Source: Sordaria brevicollis | Taxonomy: Eukaryota; Ascomycota; Sordariomycetes; Sordariales; Sordariaceae | DNA length: 64,000 nt | NCBI GenBank assembly: GCA_033439795.1 | Contig: JAUTDP010000006.1 | Coordinates: 1,302,001 to 1,366,000, forward strand | Reading direction: 5' to 3' | Shown here: positions 46,476 through 58,668 of the stretch, in pieces | Position numbering within the stretch: the stretch's first letter is position 1 | Layout of the letters: each line of letters starts with the position of its first letter | The notes under the pieces: generated by a model | The model's input: the letters and a program-made list of their open reading frames with translations, nothing else | Databases searched by the model: none | Told to the model about the DNA's origin: nothing | Made by a program: the position numbers and the translations under genes

Positions 46476-47089
46476 ATGCTTTTGTCCGGCATCATTCCCC
46501 TGGCTTTTCTCTCCCTTCTCCCGGTAGGCCACACAGATCCCTCTCTCCCACATTCGCGCTTCCTGGATTCATTGACTCATGCCCGGTTTCGTAGGTCATT
46601 GATGCCGGTGTCTTGCCAACAACCCTTGATGCGAGGGCCCCTCCCAGGGTATACCTCTGTCCCTCAACCCGGGCAACAAACGACCAGTGGGGTGTCTGGC
46701 GCGGTGTCAACGATAACATCAGCTGGTTAGAAGGTGTTAAGGGGGAACCCGTTAATAGACCGCATTCTTGTGGGAGGATCGCATGCAGTCACGACACTGC
46801 TGTATATTGGTGCAATAATGTACGTTTTGTTCTTGTTCCTCTGTTCCCCCTTTCCTGGTACTGTATCTTCGTTTGGCTGACAATTTCGTCGAATAAACAG
46901 AACTGGTTCGAATATGGGCTTCCGTCTTACAAGGTGATCGCCGACGCAGTCAGGAACATCAGGGACAACCCGCGATGTCAACGGACGGGAGCGGTAGACA
47001 AGGATGGTCCTTTGCTCATAACCGGGGTTCGCGGCGAGCTCGAGTTCAATAGTGGATGGAGTGCGGTCGTGAGATCTGAGAAGTGTTGA
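46476..47089 (+). CDS. Small secreted Cys protein, paralogue 4 of 4, 153 aa
   Basis: Exons are 46476-46523, 46595-46819 and 46901-47089. The introns are 71 nt (GTAGGC...TTCGTAG, a weak donor) and 81 nt (GTACGT...GCTGAC...AACAG), again phase 0 at the same places. The signal exon is MLLSGIIPLAFLSLLP. The middle exon ends HSCGRIACSHDTAVYWCNN, almost the same as paralogue 1. Exon 3 has YKVIADAVRNI, PRCQRT, VRGELEF and GWSAVVRSEKC at the very end. It is the shortest copy and the only one on the plus strand, so an inversion or inverted duplication separated it. Unknown function. Confidence 0.73.
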
Positions 47090-48551
47090 GGCTCAAAACA
47101 GAGAAGAGAGACCGACTGAGGTGATGGCGGGGTCGGGGCGCATGCGCCATGCGGGGCCGTGACGGACGGGAATCTCCACCTGCACTGGTCCACTGGACTT
47201 GCCGGATTGCGGAGGCTCGGGGCCGACGGTACCCGTTCCGGACGCCAAGCCGGGTGGGAGACGAATGTTGGTGTGTCGTAGCTTCCCGTCATATGTACAT
47301 ATGGAATGGATCTTCTCTTTCAAGCTCTTTCTCTCTTTCTTTCTTAGTTCTTTCTTTCTTCCCGTCACTTCTAATTTTGGCAGGCGCTACCATCCGCCCT
47401 CTAAGGCTCTCCTTTGCTCTCTGACCGGAGTGCATCTTTTCCCACGCTGCGGAGTCCTCTTCCCCTCTCCCTCTTTTCTCTCCCAAACTCCATTCCAATG
47501 CAATTCCACCCATTTTGTCACAATGAATGCCTCGACTTTCTGTTTTCGCCCAAATCCCATCAGTGTGCGTTTGGACCCACCCCGGTTAACCTCCCAAGAA
47601 TACGAAATTCTCGGCTACTTTGCGACATTCCCCAAGCGTCAAAGATGAACTAGGTGCTCACACAGTCGAGCGGCGAGCCTTTCGTCGCATGCCGCCATAA
47701 CCGGACGCTTCTTCTCTTTCTGCACGAGGATCTTGCCGTCATGGTCATGCAGCCTAGAGACACCACAGTCAAAGACGGGCTCCTTTGAGGCCTTCCATTC
47801 CAGCCAACAAAAGTTGATACTGCATCACGATGCGTGATTCACGAAGCCGCGAATTGCTTCGAACCTAATGAACTCCCCCAAGACAGGCTTACCCAAGTGA
47901 GGGGGCAATTGATCTGTCGCTTTGCTGGCCATCCCGAAAGCCTGGAGGCGAGTGCGATACGGACATCCGTGTTTACGTGGGATTGGAAGTCGCATTGTTG
48001 TTGGGCCTCGACTGCGCATTCCCACTTTCCAACACAGCGAGTTAGCGTTGCAGCTATCACCAGCACCTTGAAGATGATAGCTGCGGCTGATGGCTTCCTG
48101 GGCCGGATCGACCCGCAAGCACCCTGGCCGCCGCATGATGCACTGTCGATGTCAATGATGTTATTCGATGCCTTCTCTGATGGCTGTGACTGGGCGGGGT
48201 GCTCTCCGGTCGAGACTGTACGAAGTGCAGACATCGCTTTGTGTTGCAGATTGATAGGTCTCATGGAAGAACTCAGAAGCAACGCGATCTAGACCGGGCG
48301 AAGATCATCGAGTCCATTGAGTGTCTCAACGACCAATACACGTTGGCGATAAGCGAAGAGGCTCGATGAACAGCGGAGGGGACTTGGCCAAAAACAAGCT
48401 GATTGAACATCTCATGAAGCAGTCGAGTTTAACTCGGACATTGTGGACAGATGGAGATAAAAGCTGACCTGTCTCTGCTCATTGAACAAGTTTGAGATAC
48501 CATCCTCAACCACCATCGGTTCTTCTTTCAATCGTTGTGACTGTCACTGCC
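47090..48551. other. Intergenic region with uncertain open frames
   Basis: Plus-strand frame 47834-48292 and minus-strand frame 47839-48282 overlap fully. After the plus frame stops, another frame gives RAKIIESIECLNDQYTLAISEEAR up to a stop near 48369. This could be a decayed gene, but I cannot choose a strand. The right end is the promoter of the next gene. Confidence 0.35.
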
Positions 48552-50881
48552 ATGGCGATATTGATCTTTCGTCCTTTCTTCGTTGCCTTACTCTTCGTTG
48601 CCGGCGTTTTGGCAGCTCAAAACTCTGACGACGTGCGCACGTTCATCGAAAACAACCGTCATAACAAAGCCGCATTAAACGAGGACATCGCACCGTCATG
48701 GGTAAGCTCACCAAAGGTTCGGGGCACTGGTGACATTATAATCTCCTGCCTTGTTACCTTGATAGCTTGCGCTTACACTGCCATCCATCCGACGGTACCA
48801 CCCGAGGGCTCCGGGGAGAGGAGCTTCATGGGTATCAAAGCCGCCCTCGTGTTTGTGGCAGTATTGGGCCCGGAGGCAGTATTTGCGCTAGCTTTCCAAG
48901 AATATCTGGACGCTCGGCGGCTATACAAGAGCCTCAAGGAGATTATCCACGACCCAAAGAAGCAAGGAAATCCATGCGGGCACTGCAACCGGTGTGACAA
49001 ATGCGATGCATGCGAAAAAAGAGAGGTATGTAGAAGACCCTGGATCTACTCGCACCTTTTCTCATTGGAACCGTTGAACCAACTAACTTCGAATGCAGGC
49101 CTTAGAAACACTTGACATGAAGTTCTGTTACTTTATCGTCATGGGCGGGCTACAAGTCAGCATCTCGGACATCAAACCTTCAGACTACGTTCGATACAAC
49201 TTCCATGGTGACAAGATTCCCGAAACGCTACCTCTTTCAGCCGACGGGGTCATAGAGCTTGCCAAGCTAGGGTATCTTGACAAACTCTTGGTCAAGCCCA
49301 CCGTCATCGAGGATAAAAGTAAAGGGGCCTGGGCGCAGAAATGCGTTGTCGTGATTCAAGTGGCTTGGATGGGAATCTCCTGTATTGCCAGAAAGGCTGC
49401 GGGCTACCCTGTCTCGCTCTTGGAATTGCACACCTTCGGCCATGTTCTGGTAGCAATGCTGCTGTACATGTTCTGGCTCAAAGTAAGTTAACTAAACCTT
49501 CATCGCCCCCAAACACTGCTCACATCCCGATTCGTTGCTAACACACTTGAAGAAACCCCTTGATGTGCGACAACCAGTGTTTGTTGAGCCTAGCGAGTTC
49601 AAAGATAAACGAGACACCGAAGGCTTTCAAGATGCGTTGGCTTTGATGGTCCAGGAGCAATTCTGTGACCTGCAGAATCAGTGTGGTTTTTTGAATTTGA
49701 AGTGGAAGCAGGAAGAGCTGGACGCACAAAATGTGGCAAACACGGAGGGAAACGGCGAGAAACACACCAAACAGACAGAACCCCAGATTATCGATCGGAC
49801 AAACCAAACATCGACGCCGTCGTCTACCCCAGGCCGCGAACCACAGGTGTTCATAGAAGTACAACCAGAACCGTATACAACATTCACGCAGCAACCAGGC
49901 CCAACGCTTCCGATTAAAGAAGTACACCCGAGCAATGATCCCGAGACTTTCGACTTGCCAGTTGACCAATACCTCCCCTGCGGACTCGGCCACATGCCGA
50001 TGTCTGAGAAGCCGACATGGAGATGCATGCGAAACGGTCCAGACAATTGGCGACGTAATTTGAAAAGGAATTACAGCACGGAACGAAGCGAGCAAGACAG
50101 GCTACCTATTGGACTCACCCGAGCCGACCGTTGTCGCGCGGAAAGAGCAGTAAGGCACATTAAGGTTGTTGAAAAGCTCTACAACATTCAATCGGTGGAG
50201 CAACCCGAGCCATACGCATACCAGAGGTATGGCTCGACGGGAAACTATTATCGGTACCGCAACCTTGGGTACAAGACCGGGTTCCAAAGTCTCATGTTTG
50301 AGCTTGACAAGCTTAATCCGATGGCTGCTAGACGCAAGATCACAGTTCATCACATTAGGGACACCGAAGAAGCAAAGCCGAGGAAAATCGATGCCCATCG
50401 CCAAAAACTGTGTGACGAAGGATGTCCTCGAGTCATCATGCGCTACGCGGCCTTTCTAGACGCTATCTTCAACGGCATTGGAAGGGTCAGCAGATTGGTG
50501 TGCATCGTCGTCAGCGCTCTCATTGGCGCCATCCACCTTGCAGCTTGGGACTCTGTCTTCCCTACAAAAGTCGAGAGCATTATTTGGAAGACATCGGGCA
50601 TAACCATGATGGCCACTGTGCCTGCTGTGCTGTGGTATCGCTTCCAAGTTGTCATGATTCGGCGCTATCACTTTCATTTTCACCTGCTGGGCTACCGGAT
50701 GACCTACCTTCGGTTCATTCAATTTCTCAATATCTGGTACTTCTTTATCGCTATAGCTTGTCTCTTGTTCATCATCGTCATAGGGGCATACTTCATTGTG
50801 GAATCCTTCATCAGCGTTCGTCACATGCCGTATGGCACTTACTATGTGCCGGACTGGTTGCAAGTCTTCCCACACATCTAG
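48552..50881 (+). CDS. Polytopic membrane protein of unknown function, 728 aa
   Basis: Exons are 48552-49025, 49099-49482 and 49553-50881; introns are 73 nt (GTATGT) and 70 nt (GTAAGT...GCTAAC...GAAG), both phase 0. A signal-like N terminus (MAILIFRPFFVALLFVAGVLA) is followed by about seven membrane spans: two in exon 1, two in exon 2 and three near the C terminus. WVSSPKVRGTGDIIISCLVT and YTAIHPTVPPEG match a fungal membrane family that I know only as hypothetical. Unusual here is a short Cys cluster, CGHCNRCDKCDACEK, at about residues 142-156, right before intron 1, spaced like a metal-binding knuckle. A long polar loop with acidic and Pro/Thr-rich sequence separates the middle and last spans. 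Role unknown. Confidence 0.8.
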
Positions 50882-51885
50882 TCAGCATTATTTGGGAGGG
50901 GGATGTATGGTGATCATGGGTCTGATATTGATGGTTGATGTCTGTTTCAAAGTAGTTGATGCCTTCTGGAAGGCCTGGGGAAATAATCCCGAGCGTCATT
51001 CGGGATGACCTCGACATGACCCGTCAAAATATCGTCAAACACCTGACGTCTGCTGTTAAGAGAATAACTGCAGAAGGCTGCGATAAGCGTTTGAGCAGCT
51101 AGTGCTCTAACAGAGGATCTCCAACTTGAATCATTAACACTCATTAATTACGACGCTGAGCCGGATTGATTCGTCCGAAAATTGTACTTACATTTATAAC
51201 GACGACATGTTAATCTGGATGCAATAGGCCATCAAATGCTTGAAAAGATGGTGGGTTGTTACTGGATCGGAATCAATAGTCATGATAACAACAGACTACA
51301 AGGGTCGTGTTAGTGCACCTGCCAAACTCGGTACAGGGCGGTCAAGGATGGTGTACCGTGAACGACGGGTACCTCTCGGCCGTTGTTCCTCGCCCTCTTC
51401 TGGTATGCCCTTTTTGTCTTTTTCATCATCATCGAATTAACATCTCATAAGTACCTGTCAGAACTTTCTGCATCATCTCCCGATGCATTGCGGCGTCAAG
51501 CCGTACGGGACATGTGGTACTTGCCCCGGCCGGCTCCATATCTTCGGGACCCGACAGTGATCGGCGCCGATAGCAAGCGTTCTTTGCAGCTTCCTTTTCG
51601 GGGATCCGACATCCGTGCCAGCCGTCTTATTGCCGTCCATCAACCCCACACTCCGGGGGATTCCAACCACTTGTTTTTGCAACATCAACAAACCCTAGTG
51701 CTATCATGGACACAAGTCCGGAGCTCGCCACCGCATCGGCAGAAATGGCTTGCTTCCAGAAGGACTGGGTCTGAAGTTTAAAATGCTCGCCGACGCCGTG
51801 TAACCTGCGACTGCTGGTTTTTCCCCAGAGTCTCTTCTTGTCCAGCAGCACTCTCAATCTTCGACAGCGAGCACCGCCCGTCATA
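50882..51885. other. Intergenic region before the nuclease
   Basis: No supported gene; short overlapping frames only. The last part is the promoter and leader of the nuclease. Confidence 0.45.
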
Positions 51886-52862
51886 ATGAAGACCTCTGTT
51901 GTTCTCCCCGTTGTCCTCCAGGCCGCGGCCGTCAGCGCCTGGGGCAAGCTCGGCCATGCTACTGTCGCGTCCGTTGCTCAGCAGTATCTCACCCCGAACA
52001 CTGTGAAGCAGGTTCAGGCTATCCTGAGCGACAACTCGACCACTTATATGGGCAACATTGCTTCGTGGGCCGACTCTTTCCGCTACGAGGGCGGCAATGA
52101 GTGGTCCACTGGCTTCCACTTTGTGAACGGCCATGATGCTCCTCCCCCAGAGAGCTGCCATTTGATTCTGCCCGAGGACTGCCCTCCTGAGGGCTGTGTA
52201 GTTTCTGCCATCGGAAACTATGTTAGTTACCCTTTTCATACCAACGTTAAAACTAAGAATGAAATAAACTAACAACACCACAGACCGAGCGCGTCCAAAA
52301 GAAGAACCTCACCCCCGAACAGCGAGCCCAAGCACTCAAGTTCATCATCCACTTCCTCGGCGACATCGCCCAACCGCTTCACACCGAAGCCTTCGGCGAA
52401 GGCGCCAACAACGTGACCGTCACCTTCAAGGGCTACAAGACCAACCTGCACGCCGCCTGGGACACCTCGATCCCCAACACCATGCTCGGCATCTCCCCGC
52501 CCACCAGCGCCGCCAACATCACCAACGCCGATTTCCTCGGGTGGGCCAACAACCTCGCCGCCAAGATCAACCTGGGCCAGTACCGCGGTGACGTGCGCCG
52601 GTGGTTGCGTCACCACAAGTCCACGAACCGCAAGGGGGCCGAGCGCGCTGCTGCCGCGTGGGCCCAGGATGGCAACGAGGAGGTGTGCCATTATGTGATG
52701 AAGATCCCCGGTAACCAGCTTAATGGGACGGAGATTGGTGGTGATTACTATAAGGGCGCGGCGGAGGTGGTGGAGAGGAGCATCATTAAGGGCGGTGTCA
52801 GGTTGGCGGGGTGGTTGAATTTGATCTTTGATAGGAGGACTGGGTTTGAGTTTTGGTTTTAA
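51886..52862 (+). CDS. Secreted S1/P1-type nuclease, 304 aa
   Basis: Zinc-dependent single-strand DNA/RNA nuclease that also removes 3' phosphates; acts outside the cell or in vacuoles. Exon 1 is 51886-52221, then a 62-nt intron (GTTAGT...ACTAAC...CCACAG), then exon 2, 52284-52862. The signal peptide is about residues 1-18, cleaved so that the mature protein starts at Trp (WGKLGH), whose amino group and side chain bind zinc in this family. Other zinc ligands are visible in ASWADSFR, FHFVNG, HFLGDIAQPLH and LHAAWD. Asn-x-Thr sites (NSTT, NVTV, NITN, NGTE) suggest glycosylation. Length is normal for the family. Confidence 0.95.
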
Positions 52863-54750
52863 GCCAACTTCGGGAGACTTTGGTGGGTAGTGTAATGCTG
52901 CTAGATGGCGGCCGACTGGGTGCGGTGTAATACTTAATTGTGGTAATACCAGTTGAAGCTGGTTTTGATCTCGTTTATGGTGAACCTCATGGCAGGCCGT
53001 TGCACTCAGGATGGAAGCTTTCCAAACTTCTGGCTGAAAGACTCATGTTCTGATGAAAATGGCAGGATGAGCATCATAACTTTGGATCATGAACTTGCGA
53101 TGTCAGCCGGACGAAGACTTAGGGATCTCCTTCAAGCTGCAATGAGTTGGACTGTTGGTCGACGATGTGGGTGATGATGATACCATCCAGTGTCACCGTC
53201 CATTATTCCCGACTGAACCAACAAGCCGCTCCATCAATCATGAGACTACGGCACTTGCGAACCTTTGACATCCACTGAACTCTGATATCAAACGGCGACG
53301 GGAAGTAAATTATCAAACGGCCCGACTTTGCGGTCCTGGACGCATACGATACAGTGCGCCTAGCCGGAGATGTCACGCCGTGAGGATACCGGACCCGAGC
53401 CGATTCAAGAGCTCGATGAGTCTTCCGGGTGGTGGTACCTCCGAAACGGCGGTGCATGGAGGTTTCAGCATGTAAGCCGGATCATCAGGTCGATTCGGGG
53501 TGATGGAGACAGAGAACAAAGGAAAGCCCATACAGATGGAATGTGTGGTTCAGCCGTCAAGATTAACTACCGCGCCCCTGAACCATTATTCAACGATACG
53601 TACATGAGAAGATCCCATCGAAGCCTTCATATCCTCGCAGTCATAAGACCTTCGTTGTCAGGCTGACGTTAGAAGCTCAATGGTGTTACAAGGTCATCCA
53701 TGATCAAAGGGTTATAGCAAGCAAAGAACAGCTCACCTTCTTTTTGTTCTTTCGGGGATGAGAGCTTCAATCTAGCTCCGATAAGTGGGGTCACCTCTAC
53801 TTCGGTCCCGGGGAAGGAGTGCGGATGGCACCGTCTCGTTGGACGGGCAGGACGGGGAAGGCGCGGTGGCTTGCTTTCATTCTATCGAGCTTTGCTCTTT
53901 CCCATCGTGGTGTCAGGTCACCACCATTCCACCTCCACTGCATTTTCCATCATAGGTATCCAACAATGAAAGACGGACTTTGAGCCAGGATCTAGAATCC
54001 TCATGTCGGGCGGCCGGCCATGTCCGGATTTTCTCCATCCAACTTCACCGAAAGTCATTTCGACATGACTGCCTACAGCCGTCAATCACACGGCAATTGA
54101 CAGATTTACCAATCCTCATTCCTTTTGACACCGCTCATTGCTTTTTTCCCCCTTCGGCAATGTCCCTTACCTTCCACTTTCTTTCCTGCCGAAAGTACAA
54201 AGTACAAAGAGCCGAACTTTGCATAGACATCGAAGACAAACTCTCACACACCATGGGAACAATGGAACACCCCTCACAACCAGCACCGTTATATCCGTCC
54301 CGGTCGGTCGTTGTGGCGGCCGCCTTTCGACGATCCGGGCCCTTGGAAAAGATGGCACTGCGGTTCATCCAGTCAGGACCCAGACTGTCTGGATAATATC
54401 GTTTGGGGTCCATATCTGCTCGTCGACTCCCCACGGCCGTAACTGTGCCGCGTGTCGTTGGACTTGCATCCATCCATCCATCCTCATATCAGCAGATATC
54501 ACATCGGCTTCTGGATTGCTTGATTTGCAGAGGGGTTGATCGAGACAACCCGGAGAACGATTAACTCCTTCGTAGGGATCAGGAACGTCGGGTCTATAAT
54601 CTTATTTAAACAGCCTTGCTCAAACCCACTGATACTGCTCTTCCAGCCAGCTGTCAACCAGAGAACAAGGCCAACTTACCCGATCTTGCTTGAGACAACT
54701 TACCGCATGATACTTGTTCTCTTCCAGGAGACGTACCTGAGCCTAACAAG
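52863..54750. other. 1.9-kb intergenic region
   Basis: A 98-codon plus-strand frame from an ATG at 53370 (ends 53666) is the only candidate; it has no signal peptide, domain or splice site, and I do not call it. Frames near 53980-54540 overlap on both strands. The right end is the methyltransferase promoter. Confidence 0.4.
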
Positions 54751-56414
54751 ATGCTTGCAACACAGACCGCCATCGGCAGCCTCCCCAATGGCCACGACAC
54801 TGGAAGCGCCATCAAGTCTTTGAGGGCCGTCCACCAGATCACTAGCCAATATCTCAGCAACAAGAAGGATGTCCAAGCCGACCAAAGGAACGCTAGCCCA
54901 GATGCCGACCAAGACAGAGAGGCCTTCTCAATCCTGACCGAGGTCAAGCAATTGCTGGCATCCTCAGGGTTACAGGATGGTGCGGTCACTCCTCCTGAGT
55001 CCGTCACATCACAGCCGGGAACACCTCCAAGCAACAAGAAGCGGAACATCTCTCCTTTGACGCTTCAGCCATCTGCAGTCCCTTCTTCTCCCTGCAGACC
55101 TGTCGATAAGCCCTCAAATGGATCTGGTGCTCGCACACCCCAGGAAGTGATCATGGGACTATTTGCCCAGATGAGCGCGACATCAGCCATCAACCTGTTC
55201 AAGCATTGGGGGGTTTTTGACGCCATTCCCGTTCCTCAAGAGGTCAGTGGTGCTGGTACGGTCGGTATCTCGTTCGCAGATCTTGCCAGGAAGGTTGATG
55301 TAGACGAGGCATTGTTGAGTAAGCTTTCCTTCCACCCATCTCATCCCCAAGTTCAAGCACACAAGACTAACGAACCTTTGACCAGTCCGCATCTCGAAAA
55401 TGCTCACGTCGACCTCCATCCTCGACCGCACCCAAAACGGCCTACATCACACACCCACCTCCCTCTGCCTGATGTCGTCACACCCAATGTCAGCCATGTT
55501 CTCATTGTTGCACACCAATATCGTCTCCACCTCCACCAGTCTCCCAGCCTACTTCGACACATACGGCCGCCGAGAACCCGTAGGCGTTGACCACGTGCCC
55601 ATCACCTATCATGAAGGCAAGCCGGAGCTCAAGTACTTCGATCTGGTCAACCAAAATCCCAAACGCATGGAGCAGTTCATGAAAGCCATGTCCATAACGC
55701 ACTCGTCTAGGGTGCCGACGACGGGGATGTACGATATGAACTCAGTGCTGTCTGCCGCAAAGACTGGGCGTTACGAAACGGTGTGGGTGGATATTGGTGG
55801 TGGAAGTGGCCATTCGGTCAAGTTGTTCTTGGAGGAATATGGCGGCCCCAACGGCTTGAAAGCAAGCCGATGCGTGGTCCATGAGTTGGAAGATGTTATG
55901 AAGGGTGCCAAGAAAGCCGCGGAAGAAGATGAGTTATTGAAGGATGTTAGGTTCTTGCCGCTAGACTTCCATGATGAGAGTCCTGTTGAGGGTAAGTTAA
56001 CATTGTCTCCTTCCGTTCTGACAAAAAGAATATGACGCTAAGGACACCATCATAGGCGCTCTCGTCTACTATCTTCGCCACATCATGCGTGACTTTTCCG
56101 ATCCTGTCTGCGTCAACATCTTGCGCAACGTCGCACGTTCTCTGATCAGCGATGAAGCTAGGATACTCATCTCTGAGCAGATCACCCCTGACGGGCCTCC
56201 CCCTTCTGGAGCATCGCAGCCGTCTTTATCTCACCAGATGTACGCTGCTTTCAAGGATTTCTCAATGTTGCCTCTTGGGGGAAAGGAACGGAGTCTTTCC
56301 CAGTGGAGGTCTGTGGCTGCGGCTGCTGGCTTAGAGATCGTACGTGTGCATATGGATCCCAAGGGAACGCCACATGGGGTTGTTGAGTTGAAGCTTGCAA
56401 GCTCAAGGGAATGA
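54751..56414 (+). CDS. SAM-dependent O-methyltransferase, 510 aa
   Basis: Predicted to methylate a hydroxyl of a small molecule with S-adenosylmethionine, as in fungal secondary metabolism. Exons are 54751-55318, 55386-55991 and 56056-56414, with introns of 67 and 64 nt (GTAAGC, GTAAGT). A polar Ser/Pro-rich N-terminal region of about 120 residues precedes a winged-helix-like dimerisation part (GLFAQMSATSAINLFKHWGV, FADLARKVDVDEALL). The methyltransferase fold has motif I VWVDIGGGSGHS, then HELEDVM, FLPLDFHD and YLRHIMRDFSD, which carries the usual catalytic-region His. The C terminus ends in a GTPHGVVELKLA strand. Longer than plant-type enzymes because of the N-terminal region, but normal for fungi. 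The NRPS remnant is about 14 kb away, with other genes between, so a shared cluster is weakly supported. Confidence 0.9.
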
Positions 56415-56964
56415 AAAAGACTCTTGTGAAATGACAAGATAGTGGTAACAGTTTCTTCGGATAGAGCGCTCATTGAAAGAGAGTCACAATGAATAATTCA
56501 ATTTCCAGCCAATGCATACTGCTCAATGCTCGACATGCTGGCGGTTCGTGAAGTGAACCTGATCATGATGCATTCCTTGGCCATACTACGATGGCTGGGA
56601 AGAAGCGTGCGCGTGAGCTTACCGAGGCCAGTCGAGTTCTAGAAGCAGGGCGGAAAAGCACTGGAATTAGTAGTCAATGCTGTAGAGTGTCCAGGCCTCG
56701 TTCCAACGTGTGGGTGCTCGCACACTGGCAGCACGGAATGTAGGTAACAGAGAGAAACACTAGATGGCAGGAGGGAGGTTAGCATTCCAACACCAAAAAT
56801 CCCAGCCACGATGTCTGCCACCTCCGCGCACTTGCACACGTCACCGATAGCTTTGAAGATGCACCAGCCCTCATTTAAGAGCTGTATGCCCATAGTCGGC
56901 GGGCGAGGTGGAAAGGCCAGTCGGCGAGCTGTATCGACCGAAGCGCAACCTTATCACCACCACC
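56415..56964. other. Intergenic region
   Basis: The 3' side of the methyltransferase and the upstream part of the next gene. Nothing else seen. Confidence 0.45.
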
Positions 56965-57681
56965 ATGCATCTCACACAAATTCTCCCTTGGAGTCTCCTA
57001 CTACTCGTTCACTCAGCCCTGTCAGCGCCTTCACGCACTTGCCGTGATAGAAACATCAAGCATCATCAAGACAGGTGTGCGGACAATGCCCTCCTCCAGC
57101 TGCTCGACCCGGCCGACCAGCCCAGTTCGAACCGCAAGTTAGCAGAATCTTTCTGCTCGTCTTACTTTGCAGGTCCGGCAATGGCACGACCAGTCCAATC
57201 CGCCCAACCCACGACGGTGACCCCTCCACCAGCAGTCTCACCAATGCCAATAGCTGCATCCCCACACGAAGACAATGACGACAACAAAGGCGACAATCAA
57301 CCGGATTTACCCACCATCACAATCACCATTACCACCACCCGAACAATCACCACCTTCGCCGCTCCAACCACGACCATAACAACCACACAAGCACCAGCAG
57401 CCATCACAGCCAGAGCCCTTCCCCATCCACATCCTCGACTGAATAGTCAACGACGAAGAAGGGTGGTAGCCAGGGCGCCACCCATGATGGAACACTGTCC
57501 TCAACCATGGCGGGGCCAGCCGGAAGATCAGATACGGAGGGCGTGCGAGTGTCTCGTTGGGCCGTCCCGAGAAAGGGGGACGCCAACTGTTGTTGTTCGT
57601 CGTCGTGCAAGGGCGGCGGGGGCGGAGGCGGAGGAGTCGACGGGGGTGATGACGGCGCCGGCGCCGATGGCGGATGTTTGA
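56965..57681 (+). CDS. Thr-rich secreted protein, 238 aa
   Basis: The first ATG in the open frame (56965) gives a clear signal peptide (MHLTQILPWSLLLLVHSALS). The early mature part has four Cys (TCRDRN, DRCADN, ESFCSSYF). A low-complexity middle follows (ITITITTTRTITTF and PTTTITTTQ), probably O-glycosylated. The C-terminal part has EHCPQPW and a CECLVG pair, then an Arg/Ala/Glu-rich tail. Single exon; no intron seen. I do not recognise a domain; a cell-wall or matrix protein is likely. The basic tail is odd and may mean that a late intron was missed. Confidence 0.55.
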   Translation: MHLTQILPWSLLLLVHSALSAPSRTCRDRNIKHHQDRCADNALLQLLDPADQPSSNRKLAESFCSSYFAGPAMARPVQSAQPTTVTPPPAVSPMPIAASPHEDNDDNKGDNQPDLPTITITITTTRTITTFAAPTTTITTTQAPAAITARALPHPHPRLNSQRRRRVVARAPPMMEHCPQPWRGQPEDQIRRACECLVGPSRERGTPTVVVRRRARAAGAEAEESTGVMTAPAPMADV

Positions 57682-58668
57682 GTCTTTTTGGGGGTCGTGA
57701 TACGTAATGGGTAGGTGTTCAATTCCTCTTCAGTAATATTTGCCCTGCTCAGAATATTGAACGCCGCTGACTTCTCCTCTCGAGCACCGTAGTACCTAGG
57801 AATGACATATTGGCTTATTGATTCCGTTGCTGATGATGCCCTTTTCGGCAGGGAGGATGAATGTCTTTTGAGGATTGTGTGCGTGATCGATGAAACAGTA
57901 AGCGGTTCGTAGCGGTTGCATCCAGGGGGCAAATGTGAGACGAATGCTGTGCATATGTATGAGATGATACCCGAATAGTAATGTAGACACTTAATAATTG
58001 ATGAGTTTGAAGAAAGGAGAATCGGTCCGGTGAGGTGAAAATGAGGATGAGAATGTGCAAAGGTTGAGAGGTTGCCGAGAGCAAGTCACGATTACCTAGG
58101 TACCTCTAGAGGTAACTCGTACAACCCGGACCCCACCTCTGAGCTCCACGAGCTTATCTGGGGTACGATAAGGGGCCCTGCTTGGCGGCACCGGGCGGCT
58201 AGGGTGCAGCTTCCAGCGCCTGGTGTGCGTGCCCCGATAGTGCGGTGATACCCCGAAGCAGCCCTATAGGCCCCCCACTCGGCGAACCACAGGCGCATGC
58301 ACTAACAGATCCAGATTGCTTTGACGTCAAACGCCCGCGCAACCGCCGCGGGAGGAAAATGGAATTGAAATCGAGACAAAACCTTGAACAACACTGCACC
58401 GAAGGAGCAGCATCCTGTTTCAATGACGACCACAATTCATACCAAATAATACCACCGGGAATCGAGTCGTCCGTCTGGTATTTAATTGCGCCTATCCTCA
58501 CACCTCGGTGCCTCCGTCTTCCCGACCACACGTTCGAAACCACCGCCGCTGTCGCCTCCCTCTTCCCTCCCGTCGCATTATCATCGCATACGTACGCCTG
58601 CGCGCGCGCCAACAGTAGCACAACCCCAAGTCACCGCACTCCGTCGCAAACACCGACCAATTGTCAAA
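57682..58668. other. Intergenic region
   Basis: No supported gene. Frames at 57528-57932 (-) and 58199-58621 (-) are shadows or noise. The right part is GC-rich leader sequence of the next gene. Confidence 0.45.

Noticed and set aside
45836..46476. Overlapping minus-strand frames that could be a further secreted protein
   Set aside because: No start codon with a signal peptide and no splice pair joins them; the shared C...GE...WxV...C plan of the family is absent.
47834..48369. Candidate gene on either strand before the membrane-protein gene
   Set aside because: Both strands are open and neither gives a recognisable or complete product; listed only as part of the intergenic entry.
53370..53666. 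98-codon plus-strand frame
   Set aside because: Short, motif-free and in a region where several chance frames occur.
38115..56414. NRPS remnant and O-methyltransferase as one secondary-metabolite cluster
   Set aside because: They are about 14 kb apart with unrelated genes between, and no other cluster enzymes are present.
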